Shown: positions 37,710-48,770 of the stretch, in pieces
Layout of the letters: every line of letters starts with the position of its first letter
How positions within the stretch are numbered: the first letter of the stretch is position 1
Origin: Schizochytrium sp. TIO01
Lineage: Eukaryota; Sar; Bigyra; Thraustochytrida; Thraustochytriidae
NCBI GenBank assembly: GCA_004764695.1
Contig: SMSO01000032.1
Location: forward strand, 1,448,501-1,512,500
DNA: 64,000 bases
Direction of reading: 5' to 3'
Translations under genes and position numbers: made by a program
Notes under the pieces: generated by a model
The model's database searches: none
What the model was told of the DNA's origin: nothing
What the model saw: the letters and a program-made list of their open reading frames with translations, nothing else

Positions 37710-40700
37710 TTATTCTCTCTCTGATGAGCTATACTTGAGCATTGCAGCTTCAACCAATTCTGGAGCATATTCTTGCAGTATCTTTAACGATGGGTGCGGA
37801 ACCTGATTGAGTGATCGACTTTGCTGCTTTAGTAAGATCTCCTGTGTCCCACCAACACTTCCAGGTTTACTATTCGTACTGCTGTTCTTACTATGAACAG
37901 TAGTGACGCTTGGTCTTGTTGTGGTGGGTTGTTCTTGAATACTATTGTCATTTGTTGAGAAGCATGATTGAGCAACACGGTCCCTAGCCTTGGACAAAGT
38001 TTGGTTACTGAGACCTTGAGCAGCAATAAAGGAACGCAAGTATTTTACCGGGTCGGACGGGATTTCTGGAATGGTACCAGACTTTATACTAGCAGTGTGA
38101 GTTAGTAATTGGTGCATTGCAACATCAAGCTTTGTAGACTTATAAGTTTGCCTTGAGCGTGCAAAATGTTGAATTTCCATTGCAGCCTTGCTAATTGCAG
38201 TTTTCTGGGACTTCAAATTACTAAACTTCTTCAGTGCAGTAGATCTTCGGGCCAATGCTTGCATACGTGCTGCGCTTTGATTTTCCAGACTATGTTGGCG
38301 ATGCTCATCCAGCCGCAAAGCATATGATTCGCGAGCATGTAACCCTCGCACTCGTTTCTGGATTACGGTTGCGGCCTCCACGCAGCGAATGCGCTCCTCA
38401 AGCAGCGCCTTATACTCACGCATACTCTGGCGTCGGCGAATTTGAGATTGAATACGCCTTGCGCAAGTCTGTTCGTGAGCTAAGCGTTTTGCAACAGCTC
38501 GATCTCTTTGGCCGCGTGCGTAAGCCTGGATCTTACTTGCAGCTGCATTCTCTGCAGCGATGCCACGCCTTGCGAGCCTACCTCGGTAGATAGCTTGCAG
38601 GACTGTACAACCTCGAAGAGCTGTATCACGCCGATGCGAGAATTGCTTTTGAGCTATCTTTTTTCGTGCAACAGCTTGAAGCTCGATAGCAGCCTGGGTC
38701 CTCTCATTTAACTTGGCTCGGTAATTACGACGGGCTAAAGCAGCGCGACGCCAAGCTTGAAGTTTAGCTGCAATCTGGGCTTCAAAAGCTCTCTTTTCAT
38801 GTGCCCTTTCCAATCTAAGATCCTGCTCCTTTGTCAAAGCTCGAAGGCGGATGAGCTTCCACTGATCCTCTTCCGTGCCTTCTTCACCAATTTTGCGATA
38901 CGATACAAGTTCAGCCAAGACATCATTCATTTTCTGATGAACATCTTTGTGACGTTTCTTTTCCAAGTCCAGTTCTCTCTTCTTGCGTTCGTTCGACTCC
39001 TGTAATGTCTCTGTCTCTTCCCTAAGATTATCTAATTCAAGCATGACACGATCTTTATCAGCATGTAGTGATGCCTTCTCTTGTTCATGAAGTTGTCGTT
39101 GAACCTCCAATTCATGTTCAAGCTCTCGCACACGCAACGCGAGACCAGTTGGTGCAGAGTTGCCATAATTGTTTGCTGTTGTATGATGATTTGAACCTTG
39201 CATAGAGTCATGTCCTAGCTCATCAGGTTGTGGGAGCGAGGCATCTCCTTGATCTGAATCATCAACAATATTGTCACCCATACTACGTGCAGATGATGAC
39301 ACACTTCTTTTCTTAATTTTCTTTGCCTTCTTCCCGGGTGTTGCCTTCCTAGTAGGGGAACGTGCCCGAGTTGATATAGCAGCTGTAGTGTGCCTTGATG
39401 AAACCAGATTATTCTCTCTTTTCACTTGGGCAAATTTTCTGGACCTCCTCGAATCTTTCTTCTGCTTCCTGCGAAGAGGACTTGACTTATCATCATAGTC
39501 CTTAAGTTGTTTTTGTGCACGTTTTTGTGTCATTCTTTTAGGAGTTGTATTCTGCTCAGAACTAAGGTGTTCATCTTTCTCATTCACAGGAGGAAGATTT
39601 GCATCTCCAAGCTCGTCTGTAAAGTCTGCAAGATTGGTCCGATTTGATGCAATTATACTTGCAAAGTTAACGAATTCTGCCCAAACCAACGTTCCGTCAC
39701 CATTTTGATCTAATCTTGCAAAGAGGCGTTCTGGATCTTGAGAGGAAAGTCCTATGGCGTCTAGTAGTGCGGTGTCTTCCTTGAATGACGTAAGAAACTC
39801 TGTTCGAGAAATAGCTCCGCTACCATCAACATCAATTTTTGAAAAAATATGCTTGAGACGACTTGCAGTTAAACAGTCTTGCACAAGTCTCTCTTGGTCA
39901 TCTGTACCATGAAAAGATCCTCTTCGAGGTTTTGCTTCCTGCTTCAGAACCCTAACAGTGCCAGATACTTCAATGCCGACAGGCCGGGAAGTAACACTAT
40001 GTAGCAAAGATAGTGTAAAGGGCCCTGGCTGTGCAAGTAAGATTTCTCCTGTGCCAATCTCGTTATCTACTGCATGCTCGTCATCACGGCAGAAAGTCAA
40101 TGTTAATGATGAAGTCAGATCAAGATCCACGGCGAGTCTTAATTTGTTATTTAACTCGTTACGCGGTGTTACAATTGACGGAGTAGTTGATCCACTCAAG
40201 CGGAAGAAAAAGTCTTCGCATCCACGATTAATGAAACCTTCGAGATCATCAATTTGAATAGTCACCCAGCTATGTGTAGCCTTTCTCGAAACCGTTGTGT
40301 TGTCTGGATGTAATACTGCTGTACCCTGTGCCAAATTTAGGGAGACGTTGCGGTCCTCAATATCTTCGACGTGTCGCGTGCTTAAGCTCTCTTGCAAAGT
40401 CGAAAACACCACGCGCCCCACCTGAGGTAAATCGACAGTAAACTCTCGGTCGATTTGTAGATCAATTCTATCCAGAGACATTGAGATCTCGTGATAAATG
40501 TTATCAGGAAGCGCATCATCGTTGCATAAAGTAGCCTGATAATTTCCACATGGTAAATCTACTGGGAAATACCATATTGGAGAGAAGCGATCTTCGTGAT
40601 GCACAGGGGGGCATCGCCAGCTCGTTCCTAATGTTAAATGAGTGAGACGAATAGAAAGTGCGAGTCGTCCAGACCATCTGTAAAAAGCTGGGCTCAGTGA

Positions 40701-43034
40701 GAGGTTCTCAAGAGCCATGATTTTTAACTTTACATGAGGAGTTTTCTCTGTAGAGATGTCTGTAGCTGATTGCAAACCTAATGAAGGCTCTGCCACATAC
40801 TGTATCTGTACTTCCGCACGCGCTAACTTTGTTCCAAGTCGAGATATTGAGCGTAGCGGCACTTCCGCATGCATAATGTGTCCATCAATACAAATCTTTG
40901 GAGGAAGAATGATATTTGCTTCTGCTATCCGCTGTCCACTTCCAGTCTCAACTAGACACAAGTCTAAAAATGGTGAATCTTTTGAACTCTCGCACACCCA
41001 CACAGTATGACCGGTAAAATCAGCTGATGTACCTGCAAATACAGCAGGCTCTACTTGATCTTCACTACGAAGATGAAGTTCAAGCTGAAGACTATCTAAT
41101 TGCAAATTGTGTGACGAAAGTGTGAGTGATTTCAAAGTAAAGTGCAGCTTACCAGCAGGCACCATATTTGGCCAGTTTCTTTGCGGTCGCCCAAAACTTG
41201 CTCGAATCACAATTTCGTTGCGCTTGGCGTCATTGCTTCCTTTCAAACGCACTTGCACAGCTTCATGTGGATACATACAAAGTATTGCAAGGTCAAGCAC
41301 CGCGATTGTGGCACCATTCTCAACAGTCTTCAAATTTAATGTGGGAATTACTCGTTGACGATCAGACCATTGCTGTGGCACGTAGAAGGTTGTTTTTCCA
41401 TGTGTGTTGCGCGCTTTCCAGCTCCCAGAAGAGAGCTCAATGGTGGACATGTGCTGAGTTTCTGGTATATCTGTATCTCGTAGAATCTCTTCGTCTTGGA
41501 GAACAATATAGATTGATCCTGGACGTGTCTCACATGTATTTCGTGCAATTTCTGTGTCGCTCAAGAAATCTGTTCGAAAAATCCTTGACGACTTTTCATG
41601 AGTAGACGAGGTAGAGGGAGTGGCGGCTGCCTTGGTTTCTTCTTGATTGGATTCCAGTCGCGGTGTATTATACTGAGCCATTGAGGTCAACCGTGCACCC
41701 AAACACAATTGCACATCTAGTTTACATTGCTGCAAAGACGCCACCACGTATTTTTTTCCAAGCCTCGTATGTGAAAGTATGACCCGAATGGACTCATTTG
41801 TGTAACCTTGAAACTCTGTTCCCAAAGGAGTTTCCTTGTATATCGCAAAACACAGACTGGCATCTGCGGCGGTTGCTTCGGATATGGGAATATGAAGATC
41901 TTCATTCCATATATTCTTGTCATGCGTAAGGGACCTAACGACATCGCGTAATTTGACACGGCCACGAGTCGCAGTACTAGGGAACATATGAGCAACAACA
42001 AAGTACTTTTCAAGATGATCAGAACTTTTGGAAGTCCAGTCAATATTTATGTTGAGGAGATCGTACGTTTTCCCATCTGGCCCATACCAATTTGACATAT
42101 GCGAATAAACGTTAGTCACAAGCCATGCACTCGTCTGCTCTCCAATACGCGTCCAGGCGCCATAAGAATTCGAGCTAACAAGGTCCTTCACGCTGACAAT
42201 ACTAGTATCAATAGTTTCATTCGCTTCATCGCATACTTCCAGTTCCAGGCTGCATGCCCATGGCACAAGTAGCTCGAGTGCACCTCCCCACCAGCTCGAG
42301 TCAGCCTTCTGGTCACCCAGTTCAAGCAATGGGGTTTGAAGGATACTAAAAGAGTTTGAAAGTTTGTCTTTGTTGCGAGCACATAAGCGAAGTGGATTTG
42401 TACTTCCATGAGAACAAATGGTTCCGACGAAAATTGTACATACTACCACTTCTTCATCAGCGTAGGATATTTGATTCGATAGGGAGCCGTCAAATTGAAG
42501 TGTTACATCAATCCAGCCTCGCGAGCCATATCCGCGACGATTCGCGATGTTCACTCGGATAGGCGCTGACCGTGCACCAGTACTGTGTTGTGATTCAAGA
42601 TTGACATAAGCTCGACCGAATTCCTCATCCTCTCCTGATAATAAATCTCGTTTGCGAATAAGAAGTTCAATAGTGGAATAGGAGCCAAAGGTTCCGGAGT
42701 CGTCTGCACAGAGTGGGATTCTTAATCTGCCAAGAGGTTTATCAACGCCATCCGAATCAATACATGTTGTGCTATGAGACTTTACAACAAATGCTTGTGC
42801 GAATCGTAAACTTTGAGTGTCGCGCGAGGGGCCATGTTTGCTTTCGCGGAGGGAGCAATCCACATGCAAGCAAAGTGTCTGTTGCTGATCCTTGCTATCG
42901 AGTAATTGCAGCTTCTCTAGCACAAGCACCATATGTCCTTTCCTCACCCTAGGCATTTTGGTCACTGCAACATAACTACTGCTTCGCCTTCGTTGCAAAT
43001 GGCCTGGTGAGGCACGTGGGTCTGGGCTCCTCAT
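37710..43034 (-). CDS. Large multidomain protein with EF-hand pair, coiled coil and IQ repeats
   Basis: An intronless frame of 1774 residues from the first in-frame ATG (43034); the frame stays open upstream to about 43140 but only through a GTG, so a 5' exon is possible. Residues 1-1030 consist of beta-rich segments that look like repeated C2-type folds (inference, no single signature is decisive). Two canonical EF-hand loops follow, DVDGSGAISRTE at about 1068 and DQNGDGTLVWAE at about 1109, both with intact calcium ligands. A basic Ser/Lys-rich linker, a coiled coil (about 1300-1415) and seven or eight IQ-like motifs (about 1415-1633; cores such as KIQAYARGQRDR and VIQKRVRGLHAR) complete it. 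Known: IQ motifs bind calmodulin. Inferred role: a calcium-regulated scaffold at membrane or cytoskeleton. No motor domain is present. Confidence 0.82.
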   Translation of the reverse strand: MRSPDPRASPGHLQRRRSSSYVAVTKMPRVRKGHMVLVLEKLQLLDSKDQQQTLCLHVDCSLRESKHGPSRDTQSLRFAQAFVVKSHSTTCIDSDGVDKPLGRLRIPLCADDSGTFGSYSTIELLIRKRDLLSGEDEEFGRAYVNLESQHSTGARSAPIRVNIANRRGYGSRGWIDVTLQFDGSLSNQISYADEEVVVCTIFVGTICSHGSTNPLRLCARNKDKLSNSFSILQTPLLELGDQKADSSWWGGALELLVPWACSLELEVCDEANETIDTSIVSVKDLVSSNSYGAWTRIGEQTSAWLVTNVYSHMSNWYGPDGKTYDLLNINIDWTSKSSDHLEKYFVVAHMFPSTATRGRVKLRDVVRSLTHDKNIWNEDLHIPISEATAADASLCFAIYKETPLGTEFQGYTNESIRVILSHTRLGKKYVVASLQQCKLDVQLCLGARLTSMAQYNTPRLESNQEETKAAATPSTSSTHEKSSRIFRTDFLSDTEIARNTCETRPGSIYIVLQDEEILRDTDIPETQHMSTIELSSGSWKARNTHGKTTFYVPQQWSDRQRVIPTLNLKTVENGATIAVLDLAILCMYPHEAVQVRLKGSNDAKRNEIVIRASFGRPQRNWPNMVPAGKLHFTLKSLTLSSHNLQLDSLQLELHLRSEDQVEPAVFAGTSADFTGHTVWVCESSKDSPFLDLCLVETGSGQRIAEANIILPPKICIDGHIMHAEVPLRSISRLGTKLARAEVQIQYVAEPSLGLQSATDISTEKTPHVKLKIMALENLSLSPAFYRWSGRLALSIRLTHLTLGTSWRCPPVHHEDRFSPIWYFPVDLPCGNYQATLCNDDALPDNIYHEISMSLDRIDLQIDREFTVDLPQVGRVVFSTLQESLSTRHVEDIEDRNVSLNLAQGTAVLHPDNTTVSRKATHSWVTIQIDDLEGFINRGCEDFFFRLSGSTTPSIVTPRNELNNKLRLAVDLDLTSSLTLTFCRDDEHAVDNEIGTGEILLAQPGPFTLSLLHSVTSRPVGIEVSGTVRVLKQEAKPRRGSFHGTDDQERLVQDCLTASRLKHIFSKIDVDGSGAISRTEFLTSFKEDTALLDAIGLSSQDPERLFARLDQNGDGTLVWAEFVNFASIIASNRTNLADFTDELGDANLPPVNEKDEHLSSEQNTTPKRMTQKRAQKQLKDYDDKSSPLRRKQKKDSRRSRKFAQVKRENNLVSSRHTTAAISTRARSPTRKATPGKKAKKIKKRSVSSSARSMGDNIVDDSDQGDASLPQPDELGHDSMQGSNHHTTANNYGNSAPTGLALRVRELEHELEVQRQLHEQEKASLHADKDRVMLELDNLREETETLQESNERKKRELDLEKKRHKDVHQKMNDVLAELVSYRKIGEEGTEEDQWKLIRLRALTKEQDLRLERAHEKRAFEAQIAAKLQAWRRAALARRNYRAKLNERTQAAIELQAVARKKIAQKQFSHRRDTALRGCTVLQAIYRGRLARRGIAAENAAASKIQAYARGQRDRAVAKRLAHEQTCARRIQSQIRRRQSMREYKALLEERIRCVEAATVIQKRVRGLHARESYALRLDEHRQHSLENQSAARMQALARRSTALKKFSNLKSQKTAISKAAMEIQHFARSRQTYKSTKLDVAMHQLLTHTASIKSGTIPEIPSDPVKYLRSFIAAQGLSNQTLSKARDRVAQSCFSTNDNSIQEQPTTTRPSVTTVHSKNSSTNSKPGSVGGTQEILLKQQSRSLNQVPHPSLKILQEYAPELVEAAMLKYSSSERE

Positions 43035-45115
43035 TTGAAAGAGGAGTTCACTTGATTCCCCAGACCCTTCGTTTATGATCTCCACTCGTACGCAGTGCAC
43101 CCTTGACTTAATGTGCTTGTATGTTGCAGCCTGTTCTACTCTTCAATATGATGTATTATCTATCTAACGTGGTCCGAGTCCCAGTTGTCCCAGATAGCTC
43201 TTCCTCATGCGTTATCAGCCAGAACTACCCAGGTATTCCCCCAAACTTTCTGCCCACGGGAACTGAAAATCACTATCACCCTATTTATTGAATAATCCCT
43301 CCAGACAGTTTGCAGTCGATTCCTGCGACTCCAGTGCCAATCCCGTGCGTCAGCGTACCCGTCTTCTGCCCTATGTCAAGACATTGCATATTTCATCCAT
43401 ATTACCTATATTAACTCATTCCTCCAAGTGAACGGCACTCCACCCCGCGGCGAGGGTGCACCAAGCAAGCACCTTCTCTTTCCATGCTACAGCACCACGG
43501 AGTTGCTATCTTTCCGTACTTAGTAAATAGAAGGAAGCGCTTATTCTTTTTTATTTTAAATTTAACTTATGAAGAAGAAGAAGAAGCACGAAAAAAGAAG
43601 CTTGAGAAAGAAAGGTTTAGGGAGTTCCTGTGTGTTAGTTACTATTAGCAGTTAGCAGGTACCTACGGACGCCTCAAGTAATAGAGCTTGACAGGGGCGT
43701 CGCAAGTGGGGCATACACAGTGGATTAATCACTTGCACAAGTAGAGAGTATAGACGTAAAGTAGAGTAAAGGCTTGCTATAATGCACTTGCGATGGCGTT
43801 GGGTGCCACTCATGGACAAAATGAATGCTTCGAGGTGATATTTCACATGGGAGATGTAAGCTATACCTAAGTAAATAGCGGCGGGTCACTCACTGACTTC
43901 ATGATTGGAGAACGATGATGCCGAGACTGACAAAGTTGTTGTTGGTTGATAACGATGATGGTGCAGTTGATTATCATCTTCCTCCTTTTCTAAAAAAAGC
44001 TGTTTCGAATTGTTCTTTCTTTGGGTTACTATGCGAGGGACAAGAATCACCCATTATTGTCTCGAGTTGGCACTCGTTCTCAGACTGTGCTTTGCAGGTC
44101 ATGTGGTCCGAAGTTGCCTGCTCAGGCTATCGCTTTATGGCAAAAATTGATTTGTGTGATGCGGAATTGGTACCTAATGGCCTGCTACCATGGTTCCTGC
44201 TGCAGTTTTGCAGTTTAAAGTTATCTGGAGTTTTGGGGTTTTGATGTTTGTTTCTTTGTTTTGATTTGCCTGAAGTAGTAGCTGCTTTGCTACCGCTTTC
44301 ACTAGTACCCACCATGTTGTTAGGTATGTTCCACATTACACTATAAAACAACCTGTCTACATTCTATAATACCTAAAGAGCCATTAATCGGCAAATGATT
44401 ATTTATTTTACATTTATTGTCTTATGTTCATTCATTCATTCATTCATTCATTTATTTATTTATAAGTATTTTTATTTATTTATTCATTGACTCCCTTGTT
44501 TCATTCCATCAACAGCGACGCAGCAGACTCGCTTCAAGGCCTGGCGCGCCACGGGCCTCTCCTTGAAGACAGCTTCCGCGAGGCGACTTGAACTTGAGTT
44601 AGCAACCTTGCAGACCCGTCTGCTTGCTGCTGCTGCTGGTGGTATCTGCGTTGCGAAGCCTCTCTGGTGAGGTGAGGTGGTCTGAGTCCAGGATTGATTC
44701 AGGTCACTCCCGCAAGGCGTTCCGAAGCAGGTTCAAACTCGTTGAGCACCATTCAACCAGCAAACCTGCGTGAGTAAGAACAATACTTGAATTTTTCATA
44801 TTACATTGTCTTACTTCTGAATTGAACGCATTTGCTTCGATTTTCTTTCATTGCTGCCTGCATCTGTTTGCATCTGCTTGCAAATTAGTTGAAGTACTCT
44901 TGGAAGGTAATAAGTATCATACGTGAAGCCAGATTCTTGCATTTTCTGATTCTTGTTGGGTTCATCCAACTCAATTTGTTCAGTTACATTGCATTGCATC
45001 ACACTGCAAAGTTACTTGCAGAGTTGTTTCTAGCTTGGTTATTGTAAAAATCAAAGCATCGTGGCAAGGTACTGAGTTGATTAGGTAAATAGCACATCAT
45101 CAAGGAATCTCAAAG
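43035..45115. other. Divergent intergenic region
   Basis: Two kilobases between divergent genes. A GC-richer, exon-like patch at about 44515-44675 follows a possible acceptor (CATCAACAG) and is open for about 50 codons, but no donor partner or domain is recognised. A short (GAA)n run lies near 43572. The ends must hold the promoters of the two flanking genes. Confidence 0.4.
44426..44487. repeat. (ATTC)n then (ATTT)n tract
   Basis: ATTC units change to ATTT units in register. Confidence 0.9.
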
Positions 45116-46171
45116 ATGATGCCAACACTGCCGCAATTGGCAGCTCAGTCAGTGCGCCGACACGCCCGGCGCCCGCTGGATGACTGGCTTAAATTTCGCA
45201 GAGTACAAGGTCCACTCTGCTTTGTAGGCGATATTCACGGACACTTGGACAAGCTAGAGAATCTTTGGGCAAAATTGCCAGCGGCCGTGGGCGGCGATGA
45301 TGTCTTTGAAAAAATGACAGTGACATTTCTTGGCGATTACTGTGATAAGGGTCCTGATACTGCCGGAGTAATTGACTGGATGACCAAGCTCCCGGAGCGA
45401 TATCCGAACCAGAAGCATGTTTTCCTTTCTGGTAACCATGACTTTGCTTTGAGCTCCTTTCTCGGTATCCTCAACTTGAAACGTGGATCGCAGCACACCG
45501 AATTGCAACTCGATCAAACATGGCGTCAGGGTTTTGCGTCAAAACAACCCGAAGAACGCCTTTATAGTGGGCCAGGCGCGGATAAAATGCATCTGCAAGG
45601 TGTACGATACGCGGCTCTGCCCAAATCTGTATTTGAGTCACATTCTACTTTTGAGTCATATGGTGTGCCATATGGAGATCGGGCGGCATTGAAGAAGGCC
45701 ATGCCCCACGCACACCAAGAGTTCCTGCGAAACCTTGATTGGGTGGCCGAGCTTAGCAATGGAGTTGCTAACGTCATTGCTGTCCATGCTGGATTGGAGG
45801 AGTGCGGGGGCGAGTCCGAACTTGGTCAGGTCATTCAATGGCTTCGAGAGCGGAATTCTATTGTCGCACACCAACCCTTCATAGAGCCTCTTAGTGGTCG
45901 TACTAATGTTGAGCGCATGCCTGCGGCGCTGCGGCCATATTTTCCTGATCGCCAATTCGTGAACCGGGTCAACCCACCATACTTTCTCATTTCAGGCCAC
46001 CACGGCTTTGTCCGTATCGCTGGAAGGCGCATTGTCATGGACATGTGTGGTGGCCACGCCGATCGGGACTTAGCAGCCGTGGTGCTTAGCCGTGAAAGGG
46101 CTGGCATGACCTTTAACTCTCTCACCGATGAACAAGGCATTCAACAGAAGATTATTACCTCTCGGGCTTGA
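45116..46171 (+). CDS. RLPH2-like PPP-family phosphatase
   Basis: A 351-residue calcineurin-like metallophosphoesterase. The metal-binding signatures are in order: GDIHG at 38-42, GDYCDKG at 73-79 (GDxxDRG class), GNHD at 106-109, then a His in VIAVHAGLEE and another in ISGHHG. The GDYCD core, HVFLSGNHDFA, MHLQG and STFESYGVPYGD agree with the plant Rhizobiales-like phosphatase 2 (RLPH2) group as I remember it, a PPP relative reported to prefer phosphotyrosine. The usual GNHE Glu is Asp and the DRG Arg is Lys, also departing from Ser/Thr phosphatases. No signal peptide; soluble. It ends only 18 bases from the stop of the convergent gene. Metallophosphatase call is secure, RLPH2 subgroup likely. 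Confidence 0.88.
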   Translation: MMPTLPQLAAQSVRRHARRPLDDWLKFRRVQGPLCFVGDIHGHLDKLENLWAKLPAAVGGDDVFEKMTVTFLGDYCDKGPDTAGVIDWMTKLPERYPNQKHVFLSGNHDFALSSFLGILNLKRGSQHTELQLDQTWRQGFASKQPEERLYSGPGADKMHLQGVRYAALPKSVFESHSTFESYGVPYGDRAALKKAMPHAHQEFLRNLDWVAELSNGVANVIAVHAGLEECGGESELGQVIQWLRERNSIVAHQPFIEPLSGRTNVERMPAALRPYFPDRQFVNRVNPPYFLISGHHGFVRIAGRRIVMDMCGGHADRDLAAVVLSRERAGMTFNSLTDEQGIQQKIITSRA

Positions 46172-46189
46172 TGAAAATTGTATTTATCA

Positions 46190-47777
46190 TTAGAGCACGA
46201 CTCGTCGCCTTCTGCAACGAAAACGCACTGACGAAAACGAAATTACACTGCTACATGGGCTATCAGGACGTTCACGCAGTTCCTCCTCGTCGACCTCGAC
46301 TTGCTCTTTTGTCTTGATATGCCGACGAACCTTTTCCCCAACAATAATATTTCGAACTTTTCCTAACGCATCTAAAACTGCATCAGTATTGTCAACATCT
46401 ACATTTACACTTTCTTGGTTTTGGACTTGGGCACCATATGCTTCGTGCATTCGTGTCTCTCCTTTCACATAACCAAAATCTGTTTCGTGGGCGTAGCTGT
46501 CGACATCAAAGTCAAAGTCACATTGAATACCCTTTTCCTCAACGCTGGACGAAGCTACAGACATATTTGCACTCGATTCCTGCATCTTCCAAGCACCCAA
46601 GGAATCTGCTGACGAGCAAACCGATGCAGACTCCCACTGAAACGATGAAGATCTGTTGAGGCGTTGCCGCTGAGACTCAATAAACTTGCGATTGCTATCC
46701 AAAATGTTTTCGCTTTCTTGATCCTCCTCTATGAGCTGTAATAGGTAGTGCCTGGAACGTGTGTTTGATAAAGATCGTGCCCGTGCTTTGCTAATAAATT
46801 GAATCTCACTAACCTCGGGCACATTTGAAACGTTGCGAACAGTTGTCTCTGGCACGAGCTCCGGAATTCGAAGAACAGGAGCTCCCTCCTGCTGGTATGT
46901 CTGTTGCTGCATGGTTTGTGTGCTTTGCACATCCTCTTTCTGGTTATTCTGAAATCTTGTTTTGAATCCGTCGCAAGCGATGCTAGTGCGTGCGGTACTT
47001 CGACAGATTGCTTGTCCTCCTGGTTGTTTTGGAGGTTGATTTTCAACACTACAGCGTTGGCTAGTAGCAGTGTTTTGCGAAGCTGCTGCTCTCCTGTGTG
47101 ACGAGCCAATGTCAAGCTCCTCGAGCTCACGCTGTGTTTGCACGATATCAGCATCGATGCTTTCCAAAGCCCTCTTTATTTTCTCTGGACGTACGTTGTC
47201 ACAAGGAACTGCCGGTTTGTGGCGACTAGAGTTCCGCCGAAAAGAATTTTGATTTTTCCTAACATTCTCCTTACCAAGGCATGGTACGCTTGTTGATTTT
47301 CGTAGTGCCGGGACTTGTTGCAAAGACTTTGATGGCGTTGAAGTTGCCCTATTTTCGCAACCCAAGTCAACGCTCATGTGCCGAGCTTTGCCTTCATCCT
47401 GGGCAGCATTCCTGTCTTTGATTCGTGACGACGTTGTTGACTATTTATTTCCCCAGGGCCGCGTTAGTAATTCATCATTCATGTATGTTTGCTTCGACTC
47501 CTTTTTAGTGCACCAAAGAAGGATTTAGCTCTTTCTGCCACGCCCGCACTGTCAAGAGGATAATACGTACCTGCAAATATCCCGGCACTTGCGTTTGCTT
47601 CATATTTTCAATCTCATTGTCCCATGTATTAACCACTGCATCGTTTGCCCTCAATGTCCTGTCACCGAATTCGAGGGTTTCTGGCCTTGGTCTGCGCCGA
47701 GCTCGCGGCGGTTTGCCGAGCAGCACAGGGCGCTCCTCAGACATTCGGGGCTCTACAAATCTCGCCACAGGCCGCAT
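46190..47777 (-). CDS. Two-exon hypothetical protein with KEN motif, about 485 residues
   Basis: I do not recognise the family. Exon 1 (47571-47777) ends VPGYLQ and is followed by GTACGT; exon 2 (46190-47440) starts after AAATAG. The 130-base intron contains a perfect TACTAAC branch site (plus-strand 47463-47469) about 22 bases before the acceptor, and the phase-0 join keeps one frame of 485 codons. An internal ATG at 47377 would give 395 residues if the intron were not used; a second candidate start is 47744. The protein is hydrophilic and largely disordered, with a short coiled segment (KRALESIDADIVQTQRELEEL). It holds one KEN motif and an RPVL (RxxL) motif near the N-terminus, the elements recognised by the anaphase-promoting complex, so a cell-cycle role is possible but unproven. 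Confidence 0.72.
47441..47570 (-). other. 130-base intron with TACTAAC branch site
   Basis: Donor GTACGT, consensus branch heptamer TACTAAC, acceptor AAATAG. Phase 0. Confidence 0.75.
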
Positions 47778-48770
47778 CTACGCAAACCTCCTCCGCGATA
47801 CGGCTCTGCACACGCTCGTGCAATCGTCTCCAAAGTTGCCAGCCGCTGCAGGCCAAGGTTTCAATCGATAACAACAAATAACAGCTCCAACTTCGAGCGT
47901 TTCCGAGCCCTCTTGCCAAGCAAGTTAGTTCCACACAGGATGACAAAAGCATGTTCCCTGCATTCCCATTTCCATATTGGGGCCTAATTAAGATGTGCAC
48001 ATGTCTGGTAAGAGGAAGCCACCTTCCTTCAGCCCAGGACTTTGGTGATAGTCGAGACGCGCTATCCCGTCAAATCCGCGGTGGCATGGCATGGGCTCGC
48101 CTGATGAAGATTTCTTTCTTTGCAGAGCCTGTGAGTGAAGGGACTAGGCACCAAATTTTGTCTGTACTCGCAATGAAGACTCGAAGCTCTAAGTACCACG
48201 AGGCGCTGGGTTATTGAGCCATGCAACGAGAGTTCCGTTGAAAAGGGTTCGCCGCCGATAATTAGGTGAATCATATAGTAACCCCCTTTGGCTGCTATTT
48301 AGGGGTCCTGGAAGGGGGTACTTTAGGTGTGCACCTTCGTCGTCATGAAGGCGCAATCAGCAAGGAGAAAGAACATTTCCATCATTAACATCTTTAGGTT
48401 GATTGCTCGTCAGCACAGTAATGATCCACATCAGGATCTTTTCGTTCAAGCCCTCTTTGGGTAAGACTGTGGCGACTGAATAAACCATTTTCAACCCTGC
48501 CTCAGCTTAGTCGCGAGTCTATCTGCGTTAAGTAACGCTTGCGATTGCAGAGGCATCGCTGATCGCTCTTGCTAGATGCATATTTTGTGGATCAATTGAA
48601 GCTGCTTTATTTTTATTCTCACTTTTGCTGCTGGGTCTTAGTTGTTTAGTTTTGGCAAGGCGAAGTATAGCAAAGCAAAATCAAACAAGAGGTCTCTGGA
48701 TAGCAAACACCAAGCGCTACCCTTCTGAAGCAAGCGGGGGCACCTCTTGGTTTCCGTGCGAGCAAAAGCC
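47778..48770. other. Divergent intergenic region
   Basis: Holds promoters for the genes on both sides. A plus-strand frame at 47951-48217 (88 codons, ATG start) is open but has no recognisable features; I leave it as a possibility only. Confidence 0.4.
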
